Part shown: positions 23,440 to 36,500 of the stretch, in pieces
Layout of the letters: every line of letters starts with the position of its first letter
How positions within the stretch are numbered: the first letter of the stretch is position 1
Assembly: GCA_963922205.1 (NCBI GenBank)
Contig: CAWUHX010000009.1
Coordinates: forward strand, 2,294,001-2,358,000
Direction of reading: 5' to 3'
DNA length: 64,000 nucleotides
Source of the DNA: Romanomermis culicivorax
Lineage: Eukaryota > Nematoda > Enoplea > Mermithida > Mermithidae
Notes under the pieces: model-generated
Seen by the model: the letters and a program-made list of their open reading frames with translations, nothing else
What the model was told of the DNA's origin: nothing
The model's database searches: none
Program-made: the position numbers and the translations under genes

Positions 23440-25400
23440 CTATTGGCCGTCCATGACAAACAATTCTTTTCATTGATTATAGAAATAGCTCATTAGTTTT
23501 TACCTATTGAACTTATTTTCATATGGCATCGATATCGATCATTTCAAAATGAATTGAATAAGATATTTCTTTTTGATGTTGTTCGTGCAGTGCTCATCAT
23601 AGTCTATTCATTTTGAAATGGCAGATTCAGCGAAGCGCATAAAGTAAATACAATTCGGAAAAAATAGTAACCTTATTACTGTAATCAATTTAAAAAAAAA
23701 CTTGCTCGTCCATCAGCGACAGACAGGCCTACTGATGATTTTTTCCAACGTCTAATGCACTCATGTGTTGGTAACAATTATATCTAAAAGCAAGCTGCAA
23801 GATTCTGTTTTTTTTTATTTTGGCCTTTCCTTTGTAATGAGGAATTTCCTATTTTTTCTAAAGTATAAGTTTGTTCACTCTGCAAAAATTGGTTGTCAAA
23901 TTGAACCTACGTTTTTTCTAGTCACTACATCTGTCATTTTGACGTAAATAGATTATACCGAGACTATTATTTATTAGTTCTTTGATTCTATAGTCTCTTT
24001 TTAAATAAAATGCTTGACCGTAACGAGGAAAATCACAAGAAATTAGCACTGTGGTCGAAGTCATTTACAGAAAACTTTCGCTGCGGAATTTTTCTCAAAA
24101 ATTTTTTATAGGTTGGTTGAATATGCTCACACAATTTTATAGTGTTTTTATTTAAATGTCTATAAATAGAAAAGTGGAATGCAAGTACCATTTCATATTT
24201 TTACGATTTTCTGTCAAAATGCATTTCAAATAGGATTGAAAATTGTGAGCATACTCGAATAACCTTGAAAAAATTTTTGAATGAAAAATTTTATAATAAA
24301 AGCTTCACGTAAACAATTTTGACAACGACATTAATTTTTACCATTTTTCAAATTACAGGCATTTCATAAAAAAACAGACTATAGTCCTAATATGAGTTAG
24401 AGTTTAGCAGAAAACGGTAGTAGTCTAAAATCTAACTTGCTTTCCGTGTGTTATTAGTGAAATTTCAAGAAAAACAGACTATATTTTTGGTATTTCACCA
24501 CATCTTTTATGAAACGGCAGATTCCGCTATAGTCCGGTTTATTTTGAAATGGCGGATGCAGCGACGACCAGAAAAGTAGGTTCAACTTGATCCGTAATTT
24601 TCACGGAGTGGAAAATTTATACTGTAGAAAATTGCTAAATTTCTCCATAACAATGGGAAGGCCCGAATCATAGGAAAACCACTATTGCCTATCAAATTTT
24701 TAGGATTGTGTTTGACGCCTGAGAAATTTTGATATGAGAGAAAATGTTCAGCTGTTCTGTTTACCGTTTATGGGCACGAGAGATTTCTTTCATTCATTAC
24801 GGTCTTTTCTACTTTTTCCGTGTTGAATTATCCTCCATGGGATCGCTGCATCAGTCATTTTAAAATGAATAGATTACAGTTTTTACTGGAACCGTTTTAT
24901 GTTTCCATTTTTATGTAGCCTGACTCTGTGATCTTGCTCTATTGATCATCTAAAATACCGCGTAGTAGTTGCTGATTGATTCCGACTTTTCTGGATTCGA
25001 GACGTATCATACATGTAACTGCGGAAAGTAGCTACCTGGCCATTTAGCTTCGACCACGTCGAGGACCATCGTTCAAATTCGTTGACTGGTTCCTGTATTA
25101 TGTTTTTATAAAATGCCTGTAAACTGAAAAATGACAAAAGCAAGTCACCACTCTAAAATCTTATATACAGAACTTTTGCTGTAGGATTTTTTTTGCTTAA
25201 AAATTGGTAATAACTAGTTGAATTGGCTGACAAATTTTCATTCCTATTTGGCGTACGGTTTTGTGAATCGTGAAATATGCAGTAGTATTTGCTTTCCACT
25301 TTTATTATTTACATGCATCTTTGGAAAAACAGACAATGTAGCGCCAGATTTACTCAGTGGATTCAGGGGCGCATGGAATTGTATTTTTTCCAACCCAGTG
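23440..25400. other. gene-free MITE-rich stretch
   Basis: No gene is supportable. Besides the listed MITE copy there are further palindromic fragments around 24475-24880 (TATAGTCCGGTTTATTTTGAAATGG and a matching CATTTTAAAATGAATAGATTA end) and a decayed TATAGTCTG-type copy around 25100-25335 ending GGAAAAACAGAC. Confidence 0.5.
23989..24384. mobile_element. MITE, TATAGTCTG family, copy 4 (enlarged)
   Basis: Starts TATAGTCTCTTTTTAAATAA and ends AAAAAACAGACTATA. At about 395 bp it is longer than its relatives, with a duplicated-looking middle, so it may be two copies fused or one inserted into another. Confidence 0.7.
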
Positions 25401-25549
25401 TAGCTATTTTACTCACAATTTTTTCATCTTCTCCTGCAGGTTTTATCCGCTGGATCCGTTTTTTTTAACTTGAAACCGTGGCTTCGAATTCTATTTCGAC
25501 TCCTGACGGGGGGTCTGAATATTGCCCATATTTTCTAACTGTACTTCGT

Positions 25550-25790
25550 GTGGTATGTTTATGATCAGCAAAAAGACGGAACGGGACGTTCCGGCCATTT
25601 CACTGTCGCCATTTTAGCCTCCGAATTGTTTTTCTTTTCTATAATTTATTTGTTTTCTTTACCTTCTTTCTTTTTTCATATTATTCTTTCTTTATCTTAT
25701 ATTTTCCTTTGCATTTTTTCTCTGTTCTTTTGTCGCGTATGTTTTTGTTTATGCTTTTATGTTTTTCCCTAAAACCTTCTTTTTCGCTAA
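25550..25790. repeat. pyrimidine-rich tract
   Basis: A run dominated by TTTTCTTT/TTCTTTC gives an artificial Phe/Leu/Ser-rich open frame. Similar tracts (or A/G-rich complements) fill the middle of the foldback elements at 29.8-30.1, 44.6-44.9, 48.1-48.7 and 55.5-55.7 kb, so this is probably the core of another such element. Confidence 0.5.
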
Positions 25791-26139
25791 TGTATTAGTA
25801 TGAATTGATAGTTTCCCAATATTTTTGGCTGAAACAAATTAGATTCCTTCATTTTATCCCAAAATAAAACAAAAGTTGCGCCAAAAATTAAAAACATGGA
25901 AAAATTTCCATAATTTGTCAGTAATCAGAAAAAATATTGTGCGGTTGAATACTATGAAAACGGAAAATTCATAGCTCTACAATTAGACTGAAGTAAACAC
26001 GCTGTGAGAGTTTGTTGAGCTACACTTGAAAGACACGAATATACTCTGAAAAACACAACTTGAGAGTTTTCAATTCTTTTTCTGCCTCTATTTTTACTTT
26101 TTCTTGTTAGTAACATATATATTCGTCTTTTATTTTTTT

Positions 26140-26839
26140 GTTACTTTCATAGCTTTCAAACGGGTGAAGTTTTTTCAATGCGGTTTCCTGCTGTCGATAG
26201 ATAAAACATCTGACATAAACTACAAAGCTTCAGCCAGATTGCTCGAATATTGAGTGATTAGAATCAAAAATACTAAACGTCGATTTTTTTCAAATAAATA
26301 TTTAAAAAATTGACAAAATCGACATGTTTTATAACAGAAAAGTAGAATAGATCCAATCATAAGAACCATATAACAGCTGGAAACTACAAGCATTCTAGTG
26401 TGTTCTACTTTCTGTTTCATCAATTTTAATCGTTTTTCGATCTAGTCAATGACAGAATAGATTTTGCTTCAATTTTGCTTTTTTTTTTCAATTTCGAAAC
26501 AAAAGCTCTTGATTTTGGCGAAATTTTGCCCATTTTGAAACAAGAAGTTGAAGACTTTAAATTACGCGAAACTTCCAAGTCTAGGTGATTTTTAAAGTAT
26601 TATTGTGTGTAAACAGTTTCACAAAACTTTTTTCACAATAGGACAACTTTTACTCTTTGAAAAATGACCACTTTTACTGAATTTCTGTTTGTACAGTAAC
26701 CATAAATGCATAAAATTTGGCCCTTGTAGCAAAGACAAACAGGCCATTCTAATGCAGCAATCCGTATTATACAAACTTCTTCCGTTTGGAAGTTATGGAA
26801 GTCAGTACCGGTCGCCTTTGTTTGGCTCACCCTGTATAC
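26140..26839 (+). mobile_element. non-autonomous element ending in GGCTCACCCTGTATA, copy 1
   Basis: A roughly 700-base unit shared, in reverse orientation, with 56930-57661. Shared landmarks are GCGGTTTCCTGCTGTCGATAG-type sequence, GTGTTCTACTTTCTGTTTCA, TTTTAATCGTTTTTCGA and the end GGTCGCCTTTGTTTGGCTCA. The other end (seen best in the second copy) carries an inverted version of the same terminus. A fragment of it also appears near 28540-28620. Confidence 0.65.
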
Positions 26840-26933
26840 TCTTTTCCACAACAATTACAACCTCTGAAAGTTATTCTGTTTTTGCGTATCAAATTATGCT
26901 TCAGTTTTCTGAGAATATCTCGATATCTGGGGT

Positions 26934-27237
26934 CGGTTTCATCAAAGAGACTTAAGCTCCAGCTGAACTGCAGCTTAAGCTGTACCTCTATATGTTATAC
27001 AATTGCTGTTAAGCTGCAGCTCAGTTGTAGCTTAGATGAGTTGCACCTTAACAACAATGTTATAACATACAGAATTAAGCTGAAGCTCAGCTGCAGCTTA
27101 ACTTTCTCGATATGTTTTGTGTGCATGAGTTAAACTACAGCTGAGTAGCAGCTTAAGGGTAATGGTATAACATACAGAGTTAAGCTACAGCTTAAACTGC
27201 AACTCAGCTGCAGCTTAAGTCTCTTTGATGAAACCGA
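26934..27237. mobile_element. palindromic MITE with AGCTGCAGCTTAA units, copy 1
   Basis: Terminal inverted repeats CGGTTTCATCAAAGAGACTT / AAGTCTCTTTGATGAAACCG are perfect. The interior is a series of AGCTGCAGCTTAA-like short palindromes in both orientations, separated by GTTATAACATACAGA-type spacers. No coding. Confidence 0.85.
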
Positions 27238-27568
27238 ATTCTGATGATTATCGTTAAGGGCTGCAAATTTTCGAGAGATGTCAGGTAAAATTTATTTACA
27301 GCTACTTGGAGTTTAAGACCTCAAATTCATTTAGTAGCATCAAAAACGGTTAAAAAACCATCAGTTATCCTTATCCAGATCTCGTCAAAAGACAGTCCAA
27401 AATCTTGTCATTTCAAAAATAGTTCTTACATTTTGTGACTCTTCCAAGGTTTTATTTATTTAGAATTCTTTGAAAAACAGGATTTAAATATTCATTTAAT
27501 CACAAATTCTGCTAAATTAAATTAAAAACAAAAAATTTCCCGCTCGTTGCACTTCTCTACATGTAAGT

Positions 27569-27850
27569 TCATTCGGTTACAAATTTTTTAGCTTCTTGCG
27601 AACAACGATCGTAGGAGCGGCACGGGCCTTCGGCGCGGCAGCCTCCTTGACAGTTGCAGCCGAAAACGTTGCAAGGGCCGAATGCGCAATGCGGAGCAGC
27701 TTTCGAGCAGTCGGCGCAAATTTTCACTTTGTGCAGCAAACTTTTCAATGAAGAGCCTCGCGATGAGCAGGCTTCCGCGCAACAAATTGCATCAGCGTTA
27801 GGCGCAAATTGAGCCATAATGAACGCGATTAGGCAAATTTTGATCATCAT
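27569..27850 (-). CDS. small secreted protein with 12 cysteines
   Basis: A single coding exon of 93 aa. The start chosen is the first of two adjacent Mets just downstream of a strong acceptor (TTTTTTGCAG at about 27864), which is either a 5'-UTR intron or a spliced-leader site. Residues 1-21 form a signal peptide (MMIKICLIAFIMAQFAPNADA). The mature part begins ICCAEACSS and contains 12 Cys in about 70 residues, arranged CC-x3-C, C-x2-C, then HCAFGPC, GCNCQGGC, GPC and RC. Six disulphides are possible. The protein is presumably extracellular; the pattern is not one I can assign to a family. An AATAAA on this strand lies near 27455. It has no close gene neighbours and is surrounded by transposon fragments. 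Confidence 0.75.
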   Translation of the reverse strand: MMIKICLIAFIMAQFAPNADAICCAEACSSRGSSLKSLLHKVKICADCSKAAPHCAFGPCNVFGCNCQGGCRAEGPCRSYDRCSQEAKKFVTE

Positions 27851-28134
27851 TTTGGTGTTAATCCTGCAAAAAAGGTCCGATTGGCTAATTGCCAACACAT
27901 AATCATCTACAAATCATACCTTATTCAAAACTCCCGAAAGGATTTATAAAACTAGTTGAAATATAAGTTCTTGGTAGGTTCAAATTGTTTCCTATAAAAA
28001 AGATAAGAAGTGTTCATATTTTTGCTGAACAAGCCGTTGCGAGTAAAAAATAAGACTTATACAGATAACGTTGAAATTGGGTTTTCAAAAATTCTGATCA
28101 GCAAAAAACTATAGAAGGAATCTTTCTTCTACTT

Positions 28135-29215
28135 CAATCTCAATTACACAATACGAGAAAAGCCGCTTGAAAAAAATCATTACCTTCGAACATGATGCAC
28201 AACATTTTTTCATGATGCATCGCAAAAATTTAAAGATGCACCGCAAAAAATCAAGATGCAAGAGTTTTTCGATGTTCGACCTTCTTTTCAAGTGCATCGA
28301 ATTTTGTTCAAAATAATCTTGAAAAAATCAAGATCCCATCTTAAAAAATCAAAATCGCATCTTGAAAAAAAATCAAAATTGGCGGTACATCAAAGGGTGA
28401 GAATTTCTGAAATTAGCCAATCAAAGATGTTGCTCCGCCTCCTATGTTTTCTTGAAGGGGACCCTTCAAAGTTCATTTCTGAGGCCACGGCTTGCTGGCG
28501 GTGGGCGCCCTTGGTTTTTATTGGGTGGCAGAGGGAGCATTTGTCCTACTTTCTGTTTCACCAAAAATTTTAATCGTTTTTCAAACTGGTCAATAACAGA
28601 ATTGATTTTGTTTTTTTCCAGTTTATTGGTTCTTCATAAAAATTTTTATTTTCCAAGGTTTTACAGAAAAACGTCAAAAATGCGTATTTTTCACCAGAAA
28701 TGCAGTAATGCCGGAAAATAATCGAAATTTTGGATTTTGTGATCCTTTTCCAAAATAAGTGCATTGTGAAAAACAACTATTTTTGACGTTTTTCTGAAAA
28801 ATCTCAGAAAATAAAAAATTTTCTGGTAAAACCAATACGTCTATCGGATTCACCGTGCAGAATAATGTCCCCTCTGCCATCCAATTAAAACCAAGGGCGC
28901 TCAACGCCAGCAAGCCGTGACCTCAGAAATCCACTTTGACGGGTTCCAGTATCTGAAACTATATATACATAGTTTCAAAAATGTTCATCCTTCGATGTGC
29001 CATCCATCTTGATTTTTTTCAAGACGCAATCCTGATTTTTAAGATGACATCTTGATTCTTTTTCAAGATTATCTTGAAAATATTGCAACGCATTTGGAAA
29101 AATTGCGATACACTCAAAAAGAAAGTCGAACATACATTTTGAAATTTTTGCGATGCATTCTGAAGAAATATTATGCTTCATGTTTCAAATACCCCTTCTC
29201 GTATTTCGTACTCAA
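28135..29215. mobile_element. 1.1 kb inverted-repeat element, copy 1
   Basis: The left and right halves mirror each other. Left: CCTTCGAACATGATGCACAAC, TGATGCATCGCAAAAATTT, ACGGCTTGCTGGCGGTGGGCG. Right: GCGCTCAACGCCAGCAAGCCGTGA and CATTTTGAAATTTTTGCGATGCATTC. A second copy lies at 46145-47220 in an astacin intron. No convincing ORF, so it is probably a non-autonomous DNA transposon with long arms. Confidence 0.7.
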
Positions 29216-29534
29216 CAGCAATTGTGTGTGGCTCTACCCGGCGACATCTTTGTCGACTGATACCTTAGGGAGGTTGCTGGGATACTGACCCCGGGCAGGC
29301 CCTGGGCTGACTCCAAAGAATTTTATTTTTTTGGAATTTTCATACTATTATTTTGTAAAAGTCAATTTTTCCCCAAATAAATGTTGCAATTTTAAGATTA
29401 TAGTTCAGTTCTCTTTGAAGAATTGATGATATAAAGACTTGGCAATCTCATGTAAAAATTTTGAAAATTATCACAAAAAAGTTTAACTTTTCTTCGTTGG
29501 AACTGAAAGATCGCGCCGAAGATAGGGATATTCT

Positions 29535-30340
29535 AATGTGAGCGATTCCCAGGTGGGCAATTCCCAAGTGAGCGAATTCCCAAGTGAGCGAATTTCCAAT
29601 TGAGCGATTCCCATGTGAGCGATTCCCGATAGAGTGAATTCCCAAATGAAAGAATTCTCAATTGAGCGATTCCCGTGTGAGCTATTCCCAAATGAGCCAA
29701 TTGCCAATTGGACAATTCCAAACGAGTGATCGAGAATGTAATAATACTTTCTTCAAATTTCAAACTTCAAAAAAGGGAAGAAAGAAAAAAATAAATTGAA
29801 AAAGAACAAAAAAGAAAAAATCGGGAGAATAGAAAAAGACAAAGTAAAAGAAGTAAAAACCATAACTAAGATGAAAAGAAAAAATAATAAAGAATAAAAT
29901 TAAATAGGAAATAGAGAGTGCCGAATTGTATAACAATTACATGGGAGACATGAGCAAAAAAGAAAAAAGTAGATGACTAGAAAAAAGTAAATGAAAGAAA
30001 GCAGATACAAAAGATAAAAATGCAAAAACATGCAAAACGAAAACATAATTGCGACACACCGAACGAAATAAAAAAAGAAATGTATACAAAGAAAAATATA
30101 AGGTAAAGAAGGAAGATCTGAAGAAAGTTATTACATTCTCTATCGCTCGTTTGGAATCGCCCAATTGGGAATTCGCTCAATCGGGAATCGCTCAACTAGG
30201 AATTCGTCCACTTTGGAATTCGCTCACATGTGAATCGCTCAATTGAGACTCCGCCCATCTGGGAGTCGCTCACTTGGGAATTCGCTCACTTGGGAATTCG
30301 CTCAATGGGGAATCGCTCTCTTGTGAATAGATCGCATCCA
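29535..30340. mobile_element. foldback element, GAATTCGCTCA family (copy 1)
   Basis: The left arm (29535-29750) is a tandem series of about twelve units reading GTGAGCGAATTCCCAA or close variants. The right arm (30125-30340) is the inverted series (TTGGGAATTCGCTCAC). The core, 29765-30120, is A/G-rich (AAAGAAAAAA). Inside each 16-17 base unit the GAGCGA-TTCCC frame is fixed while the 4-5 bases between units vary (AAGTG, CATGTG, AATTG). The two arms can pair into a long hairpin. No protein is encoded. Confidence 0.8.
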
Positions 30341-30533
30341 AAAGCGGAGCTTCTAAGAATTCTGATGAATTTTCACTGGGTTCTGCGCAGTTTTAAACGA
30401 AATTCGGATCGATCCCTAAAAGTTTCTATGCTGTACCTAGAAAAAATGCAGCCAACATCATTGCCTTTTTCAGACTTTGTATTTAAATAAGTAGAAACAT
30501 AATAACTATCACAAAAGGTGAGGTTCTCTCTTG

Positions 30534-33500
30534 CTAATTACGTACGTTGATTAAATATTTACAACAATGGGTCAAAAGATTGTTGTCCAAATTTTCCCTG
30601 CAATAGACGTCCAATCCGTATTGGCCCTGTTCTTGACCGGAAAAATTCAAATTTAAGGTTAGAACGTTGTCGCGGCAAGTGTTTTCGACGATTTTGGACA
30701 ATTTTCGTTCGTCGTGACCATTCTTTCGCAAAGAGGTCACAAATTCGCAACAGGGTTTCTCCAATTTGAATGATATTTTTAACGTCGGCGATGACGTCAT
30801 CAGGCTATGATTCACGATAGGTTCTTGATGCGTCAAGGGTCGCATGAAAAATAGCCGACGAGCTTTTTCCGGGCCCCATTCGCCGCCGGCGCATTCCGGT
30901 AAAGGCACCATGATGGAGTTGGATTGCGGAGCTATAATTTTCCATTTACAGACGCTTTTGAATTTTAGAGGCTTGCCTCGTAAATATTCGTTGCGAGTGG
31001 TTTCGTGAGCAAAAATGTCCAACAAAAAGTCGCCGCTGCACGGTAGATGAATTCGAAAGTGTACCAAATCGAATTGGGACGCGTCGGCGCAAGACGTCGT
31101 CGATTGCATAACGAAACGTTTCAAGTCGCATCCGTCGTACGCGTTGACGTTAGAGTCGTAAAATTTCAAATTATAATGGAAAAGTAAAAGCCGTTGATCC
31201 GTATTTAGTTTGTTGGGCGCTCGTAAACTGACGTTGGACGTGCCGGCCCCATCGGCCACCAAAACGGCGGGTAAATTTGGGGGCGAAAAATTTAAATTAT
31301 ATCGGAAAAATAAGGACCTAACGAATGGTAGATTTTCGAATTGTTGGAGGGAAATTTCATTTTTCAATAATTGCCATTCGGATCGATTGGGGAAAAATTC
31401 GAAAATGAATTGATCGGGTGGCGTACAAAAATAATGATCGTCGTATTCGTAACGTAAATTGTCCGGTTGAGTCGATTGTTGACTCGATTCGTTTTGACGA
31501 TTGACCAAATGTCTGGCGCCCCAATTGCATTGGACGAAGCGCCAACATTCTTCGAGATAGACCGCATTCCACGTATTGCGGAAACGGTTGTCGTCGAAAC
31601 GAATTCCGGGCTGATAACCGGCGCTTTTACTGAAACCCTTTATGACGACGCAATGGAGACCAGCGTAGCTGCAAAAATCGAAGTAACAAATAAGATGTTT
31701 TTTCCATCAGTTAATAATCTACTCAAAAAACAATTAGGAAAACATTGGTATTGAGCCTGCTGCAAATTTTGTCATTCAGTACATTTACTTTTTGTAGTAA
31801 TACTCATCAGCTAATAAAGTTATTTAAGATATGTCTACTATACTAAGTCTCTAAGTGATGATTAAGAAGTACTTTCTGAGGTTGTGTATCGGTATACCGA
31901 ATGTATCGACATCCCGTATGTATCAGTATCCCAAATGTTTCAGTATCCCGAACAGTCATATACAATAAAACCAAAACTTCTCCGTATACCGAATCAGTAC
32001 CTCGAATATATCGATATTTCGTACGTATTGGTATTCCGAATGTATCAGTATCCCGAAAAGCGGTTAAAATAAAAAAAATTTATCTGTAGACCGAACGTAT
32101 CGGTACCCTGAATAATGTCAGGGCCTAAGCCTAAGCATAAGCCTACGCCAGCTGAAGCCAAAGCTTAAGCCTAAGCACCACACAAATTTTTAGGCAAAAT
32201 CAGAGTGGACAACGTTGACAAAAAATGTGTATTCGGGATAACGAGAATCAGTCAATGTGACGAAATAAAAAATAAAATTGCATGTGTTCGGGATACCGGA
32301 AATTAATGAATTATTCGGGATAACGATAAGTTCAGTATACTGATACATTCGGGATACCGATAAATTAGGGATACCGGTACACAACGCTTTCTGAAAAGTT
32401 TGACCTTGCATTACATTGATCTGTGATAAGTCAAAAATTAATCATAAAGCACTGTCTATAAATGACATCAAGAATATCTCAGCCTGGAAAAGAAACTGTT
32501 ATCAAACCTTCGATATGCGCAGATAATAAAGTTCTGGGGACGGTTTCATGAAAGAAACTTTCAGCTCCAGCTGAGCTGCAGCATAAGTTGTTCCTTAACT
32601 CTATATGTAATACCACTGCCGTCAAGGTGCAGCTCAGGTGTAACTTGGCTCATACACACAAAAGATATCGGAAAAGTTAAGCTGCTGCAGCTGCACCTTA
32701 ACGACAATTTTATAACATACGGAGTTGAGTTACAGCTCAGCTGCAGCTTAACTTTCTCAACTCTTTGTGTGCATGAGTTAAGCTGCAGCGGAGCTGCACC
32801 TTAACGGCAATGATATAACACGTAGAGTTAAGCTACAGCTTAGGCAACAGCTCAGCAGGAGCTTAAGTCTCTTTGATGAAACCGGCCTCTGCAATCTGTT
32901 TTTCTTTAAATTCTCGTGAATATAAAAGTGGAAAGCAAGTACTATTTTTATTTTCACAATTTTTTGCCAAACTGTATTTCAAATAGGATTGCAAATTTGT
33001 GAGCATACTCGAATAACCTCGGACAATTTTTTTGAGTGAAAAATTTTATAATAAACGCTTATGTAAACGATTTTGATTTAAAAATTTTTCATATTACAAG
33101 CATTTTATAAAACTCATACTATAGAGAGTTTCTCGAATCTTTCATTCTGTACTTTTTACAAAATTTTGAAGGATCAAAAACGAGACAGAAAAGTTCCGAA
33201 ACATTCAATCAAGGGCCTATAGGGGCGCTTTCCATTGTCATGCCACAAAATTTTCTTCATTAAGTGCTCCAGCCCAACATATTTTCCAGCCCAACATATT
33301 GCAATTCGTATCGGATTCGAGGAGCTGCAGACGTTTTCATCTACCGTAATTAAATACAATAATGTCAGAAAATGTTCAATCAATGAGCACGAGATTAAAA
33401 TGAATGAGGTATAACTACAGTAATCGGAGAGATGTTAACCGGAACACTGGTAAAATTTGATTAATCTAGTTCAAATAAATGCTGAATAGGGTATGCAAAA

Positions 33501-36500
33501 TGAAATTTTTTCCTTCAATTACAAAAACTGAGTGAAATAGTAGATCTGTACATTGATAGGTGTCTCTCATCCCACAATCTACGAAAAAGTGAGATAAGAT
33601 TGAAGACATCTTGTTTCAAATGAAGTCGAGTTAAGCAGGAAAAAATGTAGGTAGAAATGGTTGACTGTCGGATGCTTTCGGAGCAGAAAAAGCATGAAAA
33701 TAACTCCGCCATTTTATCATTTGAAGCGTTTTTGAATTTCAGTTATTATGACGAAAACTATCAAATTTTTCCCATATTCATCGTTGTTCAATAATCATTG
33801 ATGGGCAGACCAATGGAATTTTTTGTTTCTTCGACCCAAATATTTTTTTGATTTTGTTTTGTTGCAGTGCATCAAGTACATCCAGTATCTCATAGGTATC
33901 AGATTTAATAGCATATCAACATTTTTTTGTGAAATTACAGTATGTCAAAATCTTAATAGCTCTAAAAAGGGTATGCAAATCTGATTAAAACATTAAAGTA
34001 TTATGAATCAAGTATAGCTGCAGAACTAGTCAAAACTTTTTGCAACGAATTATAAGAAGGAGCCCAGTGATCACCCTAATTGTCTTTTTGGATATTTTTC
34101 ATCTTGTTTTTATTGGTTTATAATTTCGTGAAATGTGTACTATGCATGATTATGGAGAATTTCAACGCTAAACTGTGGAGCATAGTCTTCTGAAAGCAAA
34201 GAATATTCAACTGAAAAGTAATGTCTTTCTGGGCCTAAGATATCATGAATTTCGTGCACATAAAAAATTACTAAAACATTGGAAAATTTCGCACTTTGAT
34301 TTCCGTACTGAATAAATGTCGTTGTGATATTCGGCGTGCAAAACTAAAAAAAATATGTAATTTTTATAGTTTGTCTTTCTTGAAATGCTTCTAAATAATG
34401 AAAGATGGAAAGCAAGTAGTATTTCAGATTTTTACGATTTTCTGATAGACGATATATTGTATAGGACTGGAAATTTGCGAGCGTATTGACCTAACTTTAA
34501 CAGTTTTTCGAGTAAAAGTTTTTACAGTAACAGCCCTATGTAAACGATCTCGACGACAGTACTGATTTGTGTCACTTTTCTATTTGGAAGCATTTTATAA
34601 AAAACAGACTGTGGGTATAATTAACTTTTTACATGAACTTCTGATGGAACATGTCTTGAAATAAACAAATCCGAAGTTTGTCATGTTGTCGATTTTTGAT
34701 TGACAGGTACATTACTTGAATTTGAATCACAGAACAGAGTGCCACTTATTGTATAAAAATCAGTTCTGCGCTCAAATTTTGGGCAACTTAGAATGAAATA
34801 AGGGACTTGGGTGCAATTTTTCATTTCACTTTTTATCTAAATCAAAATTATGTGCTAATGCCAATAGAGTAGAAAATTTTTTATATCCCCTTGGATCACT
34901 TCTCTAAAAGTTGCTCAGAGATCAGTCTTGGGGTTATCAGAAAGTCATGTGTATACCTGCAAAGTCTTTTGAATAGAACGTGGTAGGATTCAGTGCCGTA
35001 TTTTATACCACGTAGAAGGCCCATAGGTGTATCCGCATTGATACGGTGATCGAACTCCATGGTGTTTAAATTTTTCACCGTAATCCACCTGTAGATTGCG
35101 CGAGCCACCTCAACTTCACCTTTCGTATTGTACGTCAATGCTCGAATCAAGTCGGTGAATGTGTGCACTTCGGACTGAGCAACCTGTAAAAATTACATAC
35201 TTTGGAAATGGGTCACTCTAAATTCGGTCGAACATTGCGCGACTTACACTTATCGCGATTTCATCAATTTTTGAAAAGTATTCGGACGTGAATTCTTGCG
35301 TACGAAATTTTGGCGGCAAAGGTGGCGGTGGAGATAACGGGTAAGGTGATACTTTTGTGGGCGACGATTGACTTGGCGAGTCTTTTACTTTGGAACTTTG
35401 ACGCGAATGCTGTGATATTGATTGATTACGATCAACATCACCATTGTGCTAAAATAATTAAGATATTCATTTAATGATCAGTTGTATGAATTTTTAAAAA
35501 GTTGAACTCACCTGCCTAGCCTGTTTAAATAAATCCATCATCTCTCGACTCTGTTTTTCCACCAAATCCGCGGTCATAGATCGTTCTCGTTCTTGCATCA
35601 CCATGCGCATAGTTTGCTGTTTTTTATCTCGTTTCAAAGTCAATTGACGTATCAAATCCTCTCGATCGTGATCTTTTTCGTTGAATTTTTGTTTTTGTTG
35701 TTCATATTGCTTTGAAAAATCTAGCAAAGCTTTTTCCCATTCTTCCTGTAAAATATGTTGAAGTATACAATTCGACATATTTTAAACTGAAACACAAATT
35801 CAATTACTTTCGTTTCTATCGTAAAGCGTTGTTCTTCCTCCTCACGTTGTTTTGAAAAAACGCGATAAAGATCATCTTCCTCTTTGCGATGAATCAGTTC
35901 AAGACGAGTTTGCTGATCGTAGTCCTGAAGGAGGAGAAAACGAAATTTTTACATGAAGCTGATTTTTTCAGGTATTAGTGTAGTATGTGTTCACATTGGC
36001 AAAAAAAATTCGTCTAAGCTTAAGCCTTAGCATAAGCCTTAGCCTTAGCCTTAGCCTTAGCCCTAGCCTTAGCCTTAGCCTTAGTCTTAGCCTTAGCCTT
36101 AGCCTTAGCCTTAGCCTTAGCCTTAGCCTTAGCCTTAGCCTAATTCCAAGCTTAAGCCTAAGCCTAAGCCTAAGCCTAAGCCTAAGCCTACGCCTACGCC
36201 TAAGCCCAAGCCTAAGAGAAGCCGAACTTTAAAAAATAACGTTAGAAAAGTTTTTTGCCAATGTAGACACGTACTACACTGATACCGATTTTTTATTTTG
36301 ATTGTCCATTATCAAAACAGCTTTCCATCATTATTCTCTGAATCAGCCCGTTAGATCCCAAAAATATCTGTTCTCCAAACTTCGACTTGCAATAAACCCA
36401 CATTATTTTTCTCAATTACTCCTATTCTCCCGTCGTCAAGAACATGCAATTTTCTAGTGAATAGTTTGATAATGCCTCATAAAAACAGGTTGCCCTGATC

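Noticed and set aside
29535..30340. CRISPR-like regularly spaced short repeats (also at 55.2, 56.4 and 44.2 kb)
   Set aside because: Units are paired as inverted arms, spacers are only a few A/T bases, and the genome is eukaryotic; these are foldback element arms.
35987..36232. Open frame of Ser-Leu repeats
   Set aside because: It is the translation of the GCCTTA/GCCTAA hexamer array and not a gene.
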